Below are positions 1 through 12,164 of a stretch of 64,000 nt of DNA, in pieces. Source of the DNA: Prunus persica (lineage: Eukaryota; Streptophyta; Magnoliopsida; Rosales; Rosaceae); contig NC_034015.1 in the NCBI RefSeq assembly GCF_000346465.2, positions 10,805,867 through 10,869,866 on the forward strand, given 5' to 3'. A model generated the notes under the pieces. That model searched no databases. It saw only the letters and a list, made by a program, of their open reading frames with translations, and had not been told where the DNA came from. Position 1 is the stretch's first letter. The number at the start of each line of letters is the position of its first letter. A program made the position numbers and the translations under genes.

Positions 1-970
1 CATCCAAGTAAGGATGGATACCAAACTCGTTAGAGATTGATAGTACTATGCGCCCTCAGAAGAGGGTTTAACATTTAACTTGTGCCTGGCCCACCGTGGC
101 TGATGGGAGATGCCGATGGGATGGGATGGGACCCACAAATACCTAAATCTGTAATTCTATTCTACATGCCCACTATCTTATGTGGGTCTCTCTGCCCCCA
201 AGCCAAGCACCACAACCTCAGTCCAGCTAGCTTTACCCCATGACAATGTCTTTCTCTATGAGGGTATATCCGTCATTTAAAACAATACTCAGCTATTTTA
301 TAATTAATAGATATCTCCTTAGTCTAATTTGGAAATACAGCAAATATGGCCATGGCAGTGAGCCTGCGCGATAACTCAAGTTCGAATATTGTTCCATGTA
401 AATTAGTTCGAATCTCGTTTCCGTAAATTAGATTAATTTAGAGTAAATTTTGCTTATATAAACCTAAAAATAAAAAATTTGGAAATACAATTGTCATTTG
501 ACAAAAAAAAATGTACAAATTATTTCTAAAAGAAATTGCCTGATAAAAATAAAAGAAATTATTTTTTGGTGCAGAAATTAAATAAAAATCTAGATGACAA
601 AATTAACCCTTAAAAAGGACTCCTCACCAAACCCAGTACAACCCCCACCACTACCACCTTTTCTTTTTCCCAATTGTCCTCCAACTTATTGAAGAAGAAA
701 AAAAAAAGTTGTATTCATTAAAAAAATTAAACTGCAGTGAAATTACGGAAATACCACTGGCACAAGCCAGCAAGCCCTTTTCTTGGTCGAAAAGCAAAGC
801 ACTTTTGTGAAAAAGTTGACGAGGACAAAACCGTTATTAAAGAACATAATCCGAAGACATGATTGCACTTTTTCAAGAGACAATAGAGACATAAATTCAA
901 TTATATAATCCCCAAAATCTAAATCAACCAATTAATCCAAAGATTAAGATCTCACAAAAGTTAATCAAAC
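1..970 (-). other. Intron of the bHLH gene running off the window
   Basis: No exon continuing the bHLH frame is recognisable here, so I read this as intron 3 sequence after the donor at 970-969. It is AT-rich and contains a SINE-like repeat at about 345-480. Confidence 0.6.
345..480 (+). repeat. SINE-like repeat, family B
   Basis: Has a GGCAGTGAGCCTG block, a TTCGAAT B-box-like block and an AAATTAGATTAATTTAGAGT tail. The same order of blocks recurs at 18108-18210 and 38670-38790, which supports a dispersed tRNA-related family. Confidence 0.45.
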
Positions 971-1866
971 CTTATTGCATCCTGGGACCAGCTCCTGCAG
1001 CAGCTTCATCCTCGCATTAATCTTCTCTCTCCTCGCCTGCAAAATCCCAACAAAAAATAATTTTAAAAAAGTACAAGTGATGTTGAATTTCTTAATTAGC
1101 AGAAAATATTTAATTATGAGTTTAAGTTTAATCAAAGACATTACTCGCTCTGCTAAGCTATGGTTGTCTGTGGCTTGCCCACGCCGAGCACGAACATGAA
1201 CATAGGGAACCTTGTTGGCGTCTTCTTTGATTTCGCTCTTGCTCTTCTTCGTCGAGACCTTAACCTGAATTTCACAGAGTGAGGGATTGAATTCAGTTCG
1301 TGTTTCACTTTGAAAATTCAGCAAAATCACGAAAAGGGGAAAAAGTAAACCCTAGAAACCCTAATTGATCGGACTAGTACCTTCTTCTCTCGCTCCTTTC
1401 TCTTCGCCGAGGACCTCTGGTTGTTCTTGGTCGCGTCAAGCGTCAGCTGGGATGAGTTCGGGTTCGAATCGGTCTCGACCGGCTCGGTCTTCACCTTCTC
1501 CAAATCCGCGCCGGAGTTGGACGGTATGGAGCTTGTCTCCGGGGAGCCCTCTCCGGCAAAGATCGAGAACTTGGCGGCGCGTTCGATTAAGGCGGGGTTT
1601 GTAGGGAAGGTGAGGCTGGAATTGAAAGGGTGTTGGACGCGCACCTCTCCGGAGATGGCCACCGGAGTCGGAGTAGAGTTGGCCTCCGGCGAGAGGTGGA
1701 GGAGCTCCATGGCTTGAGTCGGCGGAAGTTCTAGAAGCGCCGTGAAGGAGCTGGCGTTCTCCGGTGGCACGGCCATGAGTCGGTGGATTTCTTCTCGGAA
1801 TTGGAGGGACTCGAACTCGGGTCCTGGTAAAATGGATCCGGGTACGGTTGCTCCGGTTGGGTCCAT
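971..1866 (-). CDS. bHLH transcription factor, bHLH48/bHLH60-like (5' part only)
   Basis: Nuclear DNA-binding factor of the plant bHLH48/60 group. Three exons join in phase 0: 1866-1381 (162 codons), 1264-1145 (40 codons) and 1036-971 (22 codons). Each has a GT donor and AG acceptor, and the intron after 971 begins GTTTGA. Residues 1-162 are a low-complexity acidic/Ser-rich N-terminus. Residues 181-224 hold [15 protein letters not shown], the basic region and the start of helix 1 ([19 protein letters not shown]). His197, Glu201 and Arg205 are the E-box/G-box contact triad. The loop, helix 2 and C-terminus are not in 1-970, so they must lie beyond the left edge. The start at 1866 is the first ATG in the frame; another ATG at 1891 is in a different frame. 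The leader upstream is rich in GA/CT repeats. The family call is firm; the exact orthologue is inferred from the motif after the acidic region. Confidence 0.9.
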
Positions 1867-2097
1867 GGGTTGCTGGGAAATTGGGCGGCAAATTGAACCA
1901 AAACAGAGCTCAATTCTGAGCTAATTTCTCAAAATTCTGAGCTCAAACAAAGAGTGGTTGTGTTAATTAAGCAAAACACAGTAACTGGATTAAGGTTTTG
2001 AAACGAACTGTGCAATTTCGAGAGCGAAATGAGTGAGAAAGAGAGAGGAGGGAACAGGAAGCAAATGTGGGCAAAATGGCCAAATGGATAGATAGAA

Positions 2098-2106
<9 letters not shown>

Positions 2107-2132
<26 letters not shown>

Positions 2133-2351
2133 TAGCTATGGCGGTCAAAATGTTTCTGTGTTTTTCTCTGAGAGAGAGAGAGAGAGAGAGAGAGAGTGTT
2201 GGTTTTATGAAGAGAGATTACTTCTCAACCATTTGAAGTATAGAGAAAGCAACTTCGCTTGTTTTGGGCGTCCTGTTTAATTATACGGGTATTTGTTACC
2301 TCCATTTGTACAGTTCGTTGAGAGCTGAGTTGAGGTGAGAGAGAGAGAGAG
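2107..2351. repeat. Three GA/CT microsatellites in the bHLH upstream region
   Basis: Runs of GA lie at about 2107-2132, 2170-2196 and 2336-2351. On the minus (gene) strand these are CT tracts 240-490 bp upstream of the start codon, as often seen in plant leaders and core promoters. A TATATATA stretch at about 2099-2106 could act as a TATA box. The transcription start cannot be seen. Confidence 0.6.
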
Positions 2352-2399
2352 GTAAAAGGAGGAAATGAACAATGGGGACCACCACCCTATGGCAAACGC

Positions 2400-4423
2400 T
2401 GCCTCCATTTTTTTTCCTTTTTCGTTGTTTTTAAAGTTTTACCTTTTAACTATTTTTTTCTCTCTTTTGCACTTTTAATTGATATTGTACATGCATTTCA
2501 TTTTCATCTAACATCTTCTTGATAATAGAAAGGTCTTGCTGGTCACGGAGACCAGTGCCAGTGACGATTCACTTGATTCGCGGTGTGTTTGGTGTCTAGA
2601 ATTGAATTAGATTGAAAGAAGAAACGGAGACCAACTTTGCGGAGAAAATTTGGAAGTTGGCATCCAAATTTGAAAACTTATCATTCTTTCATGACTAAGT
2701 CATCATCTACTTTTAATTTGGACAAAATTTGGAAGTTGGCATCCTCCGTTTCTTACTTCAGTATACTTGAATTTAGCGAGCTATCTAACATATATCTCAT
2801 GATTATTCATATTCTTGTCAAATATAATATTTGAAAGAATATTGTGTGTTAGTCAGTCACCTAATTTAGTAAATGAAGGTTAATATCTTACGCATATTAC
2901 AACGAAAACAAAGAAAATTAAACCAATAATGATACTTAAGTCCTCACTTGTTAACACAGTCTCATCCTTACAACTTTTTATGAGAAAAAGTAGCATAAAC
3001 ATTACAGTCAAACGACAACGATACCTTACGTAGTTTAGACTATTAATTATATTTTAAAAAAAAGTCAACGACACTTCTAACAACTAGAGAAGATGTATGT
3101 TCAAATTTAAGTAGTAACATATAATTTTGAGTCCAAGAAAGAAGCATGAGAATGTCCCGTATTCGTAGTCGCATCCGCAACAAAATCAGCCTCCTTGATG
3201 ATACATGTTTATATCATTGATTGGCCAATCTTTTAATCACATGAAAAATAAATAAATAAATAAATAAAATGTTTAGAATGGGGTTTCCGTTGGGCCGTAA
3301 AGTTGATATTAGAATCTGTTCATAGGGGGCGCGGCGGGGACCCCCCGCGAAGCAAAGGCCCGACAGAGTTAGTAACAGCGAGAAGATGACCCGTCATTTT
3401 CTTGCATTTATAATTATTTAGACCCAACAATAATAATTATTATTATTATGCCCCAATTGTCCATCCACACACAATTTATTTACACAACTAGCAAAGCAGT
3501 AGCCTTCCTCCTAACTAGTCAACGTAGAGGGGGCGAGTCAAACTGACTCACTCAGTAAATTATTTACTGCTTGCTTGGCTTTTTTTGTTTTTTTATTTTA
3601 TGTACGAGCAATACTGAGATAGGAAAATTGAATCTAAAATTTTCGGGTGTATGGATAAATGCTCTGAACTGTTTAAGATACAAGTCCTTTTTTAGTTGGT
3701 TTTTTTGGTGCAAAAATATTAGGCCTGACATTTGTGTCTACTTAGGGCCGTAGGCTACTCGGTTTTCCAACATCATCTCCCTTTTGCTGCTCTAAGAAGT
3801 TAAAGTGCTCTTGGAATATCATATGAGATTATGTTTAAATTGCTTTATTGCCTCCTAATTTTGATATGTTTGGGAGAATCTATAATATGTCACAATCTAG
3901 TGATAATGATGTAATTATTGTGTTTTGTTTATTGATATTGTGATTTCGTTCAAATAACAATGCTTTATTTTCCAACTAACATGATATTGTTCTGTTAAAT
4001 TTTCTATCATGGTTGATTTTCAATGTAATTATACGTTGTGCACATCAAGTGTGACATAAGTTCGGAAATAAAAGTTGAAACTTTAAGCATTTTTCATCTT
4101 TGCTAAAAAGAACAAAAGTTTGGGAAACAAAAGGACAATGTTACACATAAAAATATGCCATACACATTACTTTTGTAGAAAAAAACAATACCATAACTTT
4201 GATTCATCGCATTCACATTTCATATTCCATCTTCAATAAATGTGATATTCACTTAATTTGATTATTCACACTTCTATTCAATATGTGATCTATCAGTAGA
4301 TGAGTCAATTTTCTGAATTGGAAGAGCTAAATTTGAAAAATGGGTTGAAAATTTGACTATAACGTGATCAATAAATATTGTACATAATAGTCTTTTTCGT
4401 ATAAGAAAAAAAAAAGAATATTG
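2400..4423. other. Intergenic, no gene recognised
   Basis: AT-rich spacer. It contains a short TAAA repeat near 3249-3268, TTA repeats near 3430-3450 and an isolated GC-rich patch at about 3325-3352. ORFs here are short and resemble nothing known to me. Confidence 0.5.
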
Positions 4424-4550
4424 TTTTTTTTTAGGACATTACTTATTGAGAGGGACGATAGTATACTAAACTCACACACACTACACCGATGCTAGAACTC
4501 GAACCCAGAATCTTGCCTAGGAATTAATTACTCTAAACCACTACACTGAA
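4424..4550 (-). mobile_element. tRNA-derived SINE, family A, copy 1
   Basis: On the minus strand it reads GTAGTGGTTTAGAG (A-box-like), then CTGGGTTCGAGTTC (B box), then GTGTAGTGTGTGTGAGTTTA, ending in an A-rich tail (T-run at 4425-4432). A close copy follows at 4566-4702 and a plus-strand copy is at 62865-63025. Confidence 0.7.
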
Positions 4551-4565
4551 AAAATATATATATAT

Positions 4566-4702
4566 ATTGTTTTTTTTAGGACATTTCTTATTGAGAAAGA
4601 CGATAGTATACTAAACTCACACATACTACACTGATGCTAGAACTCGAACCCAGAATCTTGCCTAAAAAATTAATTACTCCAAACCACTACACTAGTATAT
4701 CG
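4566..4702 (-). mobile_element. tRNA-derived SINE, family A, copy 2
   Basis: Nearly the same sequence as the copy at 4424-4550 and in the same orientation, separated by an AT repeat. The pair may be a tandem duplication of one insertion or two insertions at one site. The same A box, B box and T-run (A tail) are present. Confidence 0.7.
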
Positions 4703-5300
4703 TTTGCTGGATATTATTTTTTAATTGTTTTACTTTGTGCCTCCATTCACATGGAAAGAGTTTGTACTTTACACGATTGGATTAAGCAAATGGAAAGCAA
4801 TCTAACACCAACAATGAGTGGTTGTGATCAGATCAACGGCTAATCTTATCTTTATGTCTTGCAAGAGATCTAAGTGGTGGGGTTCATTGGCCGTGGATGA
4901 TCCAACATTAGAACACAGAAGCGACTTCATAGCCGTTGATTAAATTTACAGCATATATACAGGCAGGCCCAACCCAGGCATCATTATGTGTTTTGGTCCA
5001 TAAGTTCAAAATTTTAGTTTGGGCCCATACTAGCTTCCTTAGGCTCTCTCTCATTCAGGCTTTTCTGAACCCCTACCCAAATTAAATTAATAAAGAAAAG
5101 GTTTTCTGATTTATCACTGTCAAGTTAGGCCTAGTCTGAAAGAAAACGCAATTAATTTTTGGGAGATTTATTATTATACTCAATATAGAAATTCAAATTA
5201 TATAAAAATCATATATGAAATGGACTTTAGAAACACACTCAAAGTCAATTTATAATATAATAAAGAGACTTTGAATTTCCTATAAATTACAAAACTACCA
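4703..5300. other. Intergenic, no gene recognised
   Basis: AT-rich unique-looking DNA. I see no coding signal or repeat boundary. Confidence 0.4.
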
Positions 5301-5304
5301 TCAA

Positions 5305-5705
5305 TTTCTTTTCTTTTTTTTCTTATCAAAGGAGGGATTTCATTAGCAACTGAAAACAGACATACAACCCAAGTAATCAACAAGTGAGGGAGCTATATGT
5401 GGCTTCATTAAAACTTTGCTATAAAACTCCAAGGGGAAAATCCGGTTTTAAAAAAAAAAGAGTACCACAGCGCTTTCCGTAAAAAAAAAAAATTCAAACC
5501 TCAACCTTATCAAAAGCTAATGTAGACGCCCACACAAACCTACGGCCTTCTCTCAACCCAAATTGTGCCAATAGATGAGCCACATTGTTCCCTTGCCGCG
5601 GCTAGTGGATCACTTCCAACAACTCACAAGTCACCAACAAACGCCGTACATCTTCCACAAGATTCCTTAGATTGCTCCGCCACTCCTCCCGCTCTTACAA
5701 TTCCT
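5305..5705 (-). pseudogene. LINE 3' end with RNase H remnant
   Basis: Translating the minus strand of about 5710-5510 gives a decayed plant LINE RNase H C-terminus, with blocks such as RNLVEDVRRLL, GNNVAHLLAQFGLREGRR and FVWAS, interrupted by a stop. Toward 5305 comes a 3' untranslated tail with a phrase about GTTTTAATGAAGC and A-rich runs (T-runs on the plus strand). That layout fits a 5'-truncated non-LTR element. It is not functional. Confidence 0.6.
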
Positions 5706-5709
5706 TAAA

Positions 5710-6276
5710 ACAAGCCCAATTCCAAAATCTCATTAAAAAAATTCAAAACACTCAATAGGATATTAAAATAATTTAATAATCAAAATTAAATTCAAACCAG
5801 ATAAAAAATTGTTGCATTATTTGGTCTAAAAAATTTTATGTATCTAGTATTATTGAATAGTTTTTGTCCATTGGTCGGCGTCTAGGTCTGCAAAACACTT
5901 AAGACTCTATGTTGGTCATGTCATCAGCCACAATTGTACAAATAATTCATTTGATTCAAGTAGTAACTTATAGTTAATGACAATCATTTAATATATGAAG
6001 CGTTAATGGTTTCGTAGGAGCTTATTGTAAGTCAATTGAGAAATACTTGACCAGTACCCCAGTTGCTTAGACCATGGCAGGGCTTGAGCCATGCCTTTTT
6101 TCAGTGCCTCCAAAGGAAATTAATTGCTTTTAAGCTTTGTGCAAGTTGACTTGAACACAGAGTCTATGGCTGTTGGACTGTGGTCCATATTTTCATATTC
6201 AATGCCCTTCAAAACTTTTTAATTTCAACTGGTGGTTCTATTCTACCTCAACTGAATTTGTTTTTGAGCATAGAAC
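5710..6276. other. Intergenic, no gene recognised
   Basis: AT-rich spacer between a LINE fragment and a foldback element; nothing recognised. Confidence 0.4.
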
Positions 6277-6761
6277 GGTCAAAAAAGGTTACCTTTGATC
6301 TTTGTAGTTTGTCTCTGTTTCATTTTTGGTCTTTGTAGTTTTAATAAGGTCAATTGTGCCCTTGTAGTTTCATAATTGTAGTAATTGAATGACAAGTCGA
6401 GAATTTCGTCAATTTATTTCACGGAGTTAGGGATATTTCCGTCCATTTTTGACATTTATCTCACTCTTAGATTATCCTCAATCCAAGCCCTCGACAAATT
6501 TCCCCAAATCTTACAACATGAACCCAAGTTTGGGAAAAGTCCTAAATGGAAATTCACATTTTCGCACCTTAACATGAAATAGGGAGTTTCTACTTGGCCA
6601 TGATGTTTAAATGACATAAATGGATGAAAATACCTTTGATCCCGTGAAATAAATTGACTACAATTGTGAAACTATAAGGGCACAATTGACCGAATTGAAA
6701 CTACAAGGACCAAAAGTGAAAAAGAGGCAAAATACAGAGACCAAAAATGACTTTTGACCAA
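6277..6761. mobile_element. Foldback/MITE-like element with long terminal inverted repeats
   Basis: The left end (GGTCAAAA, then TTTTTGGTCTTTGTAGTTT, GGTCAATTGTGCCC and CATAATTGTAG) is repeated in reverse complement at the right end (CACAATTGTAG, GGGCACAATTGACC, AAACTACAAGGACC, TTTTGACC). Arms are about 130 bp. The middle has no transposase. A related design occurs at 57383-58095. Confidence 0.7.
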
Positions 6762-7817
6762 GAATAAATGGTCACACACTACAATGGCCTAATAGACCAA
6801 ATCAGTTGTGGATTTTTATCTCAAAATGTCTCGGAGTAAAGAGTACTTCTCCAAAATAGGATCATAGGATCATATGGCTACTCTCGCATCCATGACTTGT
6901 ATCAAGCCACACAACTCCAACCATTTGAGATTACTTGCTTCCATAATCCATTTGTGTGATTATCACATCCATACAAATAATGAAGGTGAATCTGTTTTTA
7001 ACCCATGACTGAGCCCTAGAGGAAGTGAGATGGGGAACAACAAAACATAGAGACCAGAAAAATGTCAGTTCGATTATGGCGTATGTATGTACTTGAACTT
7101 CTGTAGGTTTTTGTGTCCTCAACAATCATGCAACATTGAAATAAACAGTCTCAACAACAGCCCTACCATATTTAATGTATGTGGGCTTGTTCTTCAACAG
7201 AGTTTGTGTTCTCACGGTATTCCTCTTTATTTATTTATTTTTAAATTTTCAAGATGCGCTTAAGACTCAAATTACATGAACTGTTCATATTTGCAAGTAA
7301 TGATTGATGTTCGGGATAAGATGTTGTACGATAAACATGAATTAACATGTCAAGCACCATGATTGCCATTATGATTTGTGTTTGGTCATCCATATATGCA
7401 ATTTGAAAATGACTAATTTTTTTTTAAAAGAGTATTGCGCTTCCTATTTGTAATTTTGTTCTTAACTTGATCATGAATTGGTCATGATTTGTTAGGGAAA
7501 TCTATTGACCAAATAACTTGATCATAAATTTGATTCAAATTTAGGTTTATTTATTATTAACCACTAACAAATAAGATATTGACCTGTACGCATAATTTGA
7601 TGAACATATCCAAACTCTACTGTTTGTGCAAAACTTTTGTTTTTTAAATTGTGTAGATTTATAGACAATTTATTGTCCGGTACTAGAATTTCGACAAATG
7701 ATTCTACTAATTCGTGCATTATAATATGAGTGAATGACAAGTTTTTGTAGTTTATGATATAATATTAACAAAAACATATGTATTAAAACATTAAAATAAA
7801 TTTAAAATTTTCTAATT
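6762..7817. other. Intergenic, no gene recognised
   Basis: AT-rich DNA up to the 5-bp target duplication of the LTR element. No gene or clear repeat seen. Confidence 0.4.
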
Positions 7818-8305
7818 TGTTATAAAAATAACCTGGAATATGTACGAATATTGAGCTACATGTAAAGTAGATGAGACACAGCATTTAACGAGGTTCGGCT
7901 ATGCCTACGTCCTCGGAGAGCAGCAGCAGTAACTTTTCACTATATAAAATAATATGGCTACAACTTTTAGTGTTTACAATATGTGTGCTCACTGAATTTT
8001 CTCTCTAGGAGAATTTCTCTCTGCTCTCTCTTTCCTCTTTCTTCCTTCTCTTCCTCTTATCTCTTTCCTCTCTTTGTTTCTTTCCGTTTCCCTTTCTTTT
8101 CTTTTCTCTTTTCCCTTCTTTCTTTCCTCTTTTCTCTTCTCTTCTATCTCTATCTTCTTTCTCTGATGTGGTCTTATTTATAGGCTGAGAAAGGATACCC
8201 GTGAGTGTACCCGTGAGTGTGCAAGTGATAAGCTTCCAAAATATTTTGCTTAATTTCTTTGTGGGCCCCATACATGTGGGCTCCACATGTTTATTCTTTA
8301 CAACA
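7818..8305 (-). repeat. 3' LTR of the retrotransposon
   Basis: 488-bp direct repeat of 13466-13981. It has TG..CA ends and a long CT-rich block at about 8005-8165 (GA-rich on the element's strand). The long frames read through this block are low-complexity artefacts. Confidence 0.92.
8173..8182 (-). promoter_or_regulatory. TATA box of the 3' LTR
   Basis: TATAAATAAG on the minus strand inside the LTR. The same site is at 13849-13858 in the 5' LTR, where it would start the element's transcript. Confidence 0.65.
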
Positions 8306-8314
8306 CTCCCCCTT
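8306..8314 (-). other. Polypurine tract
   Basis: Reads AAGGGGGAG on the minus strand, directly before the LTR start TGTTG. This GGGGGAG|TGTT junction is typical of plant copia elements and fixes the orientation. Confidence 0.85.
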
Positions 8315-11023
8315 GGAGACCACATGTCCCTAGATTGGTTGCCTCATTAAAATCTTGCTTGGAGAAAACCTAGTAAGGTAGAGAACTGATGGAAGGAAGA
8401 AAGAAGAGTACAACAATCTGTATAGCATATTTCTAGATGCTCCCCCTGATTAATATCTCCCCCTGATGTCTTCATGACTATTTTTTGGAGTGAGAATCTT
8501 TCGAAGTGAGTGGAGGATGTAGCCATTAACAATTCTCGTAGTTGAGTAAGTAAATATATTTCCAGTGAGCTATTTCTATGTAAATCATAGAAATTTTCAG
8601 AGTCCGCGTTTCTAACAAAACTTGAGCTATTTGTAAGTTCACTTGAAAGAATATGCCCGTACAAGGTGTTATGCGGAGATAGCATCAAATATACCTCACA
8701 TCATTCCAAAATGATGGTGATGGAGTTGAGCCCTATCTGAAAAATATGATGTCCGGTCGAATATACTTCCGAAAATCATTAAAGTGTCCAACGGATAATC
8801 CTCATAAAAATGCTTCAATACTTTCTTAGTATAAGCAAGAATCTCATTGGCATAATGCTCGATCCTTAAGTCGAGACAAATATTTCTTGAACTCTTGAGA
8901 AGCTTTAATGTGTTGCAAACACATTATAATCAATATACTCACTGATGTAATTTATGTACATTAATATTGAGTACAAATTTTGTGCTTCAGGCACATGTCA
9001 TTCAGGGACTTGCTTCATGCAATTTCAATCCTTTCAAGGATTTTGTTTAAAGGGATTAAACTTTATGACACATTATATAGCTTTAACCCAGCTATTTATA
9101 CATCTTTAGGGAATCACTTCAGGTGATATGCTCTGTGCATTTAATAACCCTTAAAGATAACATGTTGGTCTCCGTAAATGTGCAATAAAGGGGCACAATT
9201 GAATCTATAAATATGGAGAAAACCCAACATTCCTTGTTTCTGCCAGAAACATTGTGTCATACAAAGTAGGTATATTCCCTTTTATTCCGAACACCCAAGT
9301 ATAACATTCAGTATTAACAAATTTTGGGGTTCGTACTGTGGGTTGTTCCTTCACGTTCATTATTATCTATAATGGAATTACCTCATTCCATTTTGGCCAA
9401 TGATATTGTCGACATTTAATAATTGAACGTGGTTCCAATCAATACAGCCCATTGATGATTTGAGTAGCTACTCCAAAATCAAAATTTGTCATTCATCAAT
9501 TTATGATCCCACCATTCTCATTTGCATGCGCATACATCAATTATAAGCATTTCTTTGCTTTTGGGTACCCAAGCCACTGCAGGGGGCTTTTATTATGTGA
9601 GAATGTGGATTATAACCTCCAATGGAGCGTTATTTTATAGTAGGGCGTGGATAATCTCCATTTAGGGAGTTAGAACATTTAGAACCCATATATCTGTCAT
9701 GTTGCAGGCATGCCACAGATTAATACATACATGTCAATTAATTTATGGGACTTTAACCCATACAATTTGCTACGCATTAGGCGTGCACAATATCAATATT
9801 GACATGTCAAAGGATTGTCCTTTCGGGACTTCAATCCACATCATTTGCTACGCAACAGGCGTGCATCATATTGATCACTGCTATACCCATATTCTGTTCT
9901 TATGGGACTTTAATCTGTGCAGTGTATTATCAATGTATCCAACTTGCAATCTGTAAAATTTACATTAATAATTCATGGATACATACAAGCCATTCTTTTG
10001 GAACGGACTTATCTCCCCATTTGGTTACCTTTCAAGATAAAATATCAAATAGGTATATAAGCATAAAATAACACAAGTATTGCTTACATCCTTAGGTGGG
10101 AGAAACTTTTCTCAAGTATCATTCAAGCTCATATCGGCCCAGTAAATATAATGTAGCGCTTGATGATCTAGTTATATCCTGCAAGAGCAAAAATCACAAC
10201 TCTTTTGCCTCTGTCAAAACAAATAGCCCTCATAGTTAGGATTACTTCATGGATTCATTCTTCAGATGTTCATTCTAAAGAAATAAAATCTCTTATGAAC
10301 AGAGAGTTATAAAAAGAGAAAAAATGCAAAAATAATGTGATATTGATTGCAAGAGAAGGTAAGCAATCAAGGAAGGAAGCTGGTGGGAGCAGACAATAAG
10401 CTCTCATATCTCCTAGTCTAGAAGGACTTCCGGAGATTAGAGCATAAGATCGCCTTCACAGTTTCCTGATGTAGCGGAAACGTGATCAGGGATAGTCTTG
10501 CTTCCTGAATGGATGATCAGAGATAGTCTTGCTTCTCGGGCATATTGAGTGCTCATTGATAAGAAAAATAAGTAGATATCGCATCACTAGGTATGGAGTA
10601 AACTGGATGTCTTCTGCAAAGAAAATTTCGTTAGTAACACATTTATACACAAATACAATGAATAGATAGAACCGGTGAATTTCAAATTAACCATAGGAAA
10701 ATTGCGAGATTCTTGGGATACTTTTGAAAAAGTAGCTCCGTAAAATCCGTAAAGCAAGATCAGCTTTGACGAAAATAATACTTGAAAACGCCGAAAGTGC
10801 CGACAGGCATTATCAGAGGCCACGTGAAGTTTTGGACTCTGGGAAAGAAAAAGATATTATGGGGATCCGAGAAGATATTGGGATCCTGAAAAACTATAGC
10901 CATATTTCCTCCTATAGATATTGCCTTTGCAAAACTTGATTGGAGCAACTGCGTTTCAACTTAACTTCCTTCATTTTCTGAAACTTTAGTTTTTCTAAGA
11001 CTTTCTTCAAAACCTTCTTAAAA

Positions 11024-11567
11024 ATGGCTTCCTCTTCTTCCTGCCCAAATTATTTCAATTTAAATGATACTCCCACAACAACCAGTGACGCCCAAGTTTG
11101 GCGTCCATCCTTTGTATCCAAAAATCGTCATCTCACAGTTAATGATTCTGTGATGATGAATGATGCTACTGCTGTCATAGTAGCTAGGAACTCCAATGGA
11201 TGAAATGTTGTTGACAGGGAGATCAGAGGAAGAGGCTGTTGATGACTCAATGGCTTTTAGCATTCAGAGTGCTGCTTCTGTTTCTAACATGGCTGATCGT
11301 TTGCGTGCCAGAGCAAACGAGGTTGAGAGGTTAACAACTGAAAATTCGTCTCTCCAAAGAATGCTTCATGAGTCTCAACAGGAGGTTGAGAAACTTAAAG
11401 GAGAGAATAATGCCTTGTTGAAACTAGTGAGTTCGTACTCTGTTGATACACTGAGAAGGCTAGACATGCTGCAGGTCTCCAATGAAAGAATTTTGGGAGA
11501 CCACGAGAAGCTCATGGCTAAGTTTAAGAGGCGTCGTCCTCTTCCTTCAGAGGCTTCCAGAACATAA
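11024..11567 (+). pseudogene. Coiled-coil protein gene, antisense inside the LTR element, frameshifted
   Basis: Two overlapping frames form one broken gene. Frame 1 starts at ATG 11024 (MASSSSCPNYFNLNDT...) and stops at TGA 11201-11203 after 59 residues. Frame 2 carries on from about 11187 to the TAA at 11567, with TPMDEMLLTGRSEEEAVDD, a Ser/Ala stretch and a heptad-rich coiled coil (ANEVERLTTENSSLQ, QQEVEKLKGENNALLKL), ending in a basic KFKRRRPLPSE tail. The frames differ by +1 around 11185-11196, consistent with a small indel. It reads plus strand, opposite to the element (see the PPT and LTR TATA). A TATAGATA about 110 bp upstream and AATAATGTAAT-like signals after the stop suggest its own transcription unit. 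Function is unknown; a gag-like or accessory role is only a guess. Proteins of this style recur in rosid repeat-derived annotations as far as I recall. Confidence 0.65.
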
Positions 11568-12164
11568 TGTAATTTTATAGATTTTACAGGGCCTGCACCT
11601 TCATTGCAGGTGGAAAAAATCTATCTGTTGTATGTTCCTGTAATAATAATTGCGCACATTTTTAAACTTGCACCTGTGGTTTTTACGTCTTTTCAAAATG
11701 ACGGTTTGGAACCTTGTGCCTTATAGGTTCAAATAACCACATCGACTCTCCCAAATTTCATATTTCAACGTATGAAACTTTTGGCCTGGGCTAAACACAA
11801 ACCTCAGAATTTATTCACCCTTTTCAAATGGACATGAAATATGAATTGAGTAAAAGCCATGCTAATATCTTATATATTTGGGTTCATGAGCTTCCGGCCC
11901 AGATATAACAAAATATGTGGGGAGCCTCAATTCATCATTCTCTTATGCCAAAGAAATATGTGGCGTACCACAATTTGCAATAATACCTCAAGGGTTGTCC
12001 TCTCAACACTTAGATTTTGAACCTCAAGCCAAAATCACATGTTCCAAAATCACATGTTCTCATGGTATGGACATTTTTATAATTTTCTGTACATATTTCT
12101 GGACTTCAAGCCCTTACATAATTGTTCATATCTTGAGGAACTTCTGACATCTCATTTAATTGCT

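Noticed and set aside
1365..1717. Plus-strand frames opposite the bHLH first exon
   Set aside because: Shadows of the GC-rich bHLH coding exon; no independent support.
8005..8325. Charged 106-codon frame and its plus-strand partner in the CT-rich block of the LTR
   Set aside because: Low-complexity Lys/Glu/Arg or Ser/Phe codons created by the CT/GA tract. The block is in both LTRs and varies in length between them.
8347..8688. 113-codon frame on the element strand near the PPT
   Set aside because: Sits where copia RNase H ends and vaguely recalls decayed 3'-terminal sequence, but I cannot align any catalytic motif, so no protein is called.
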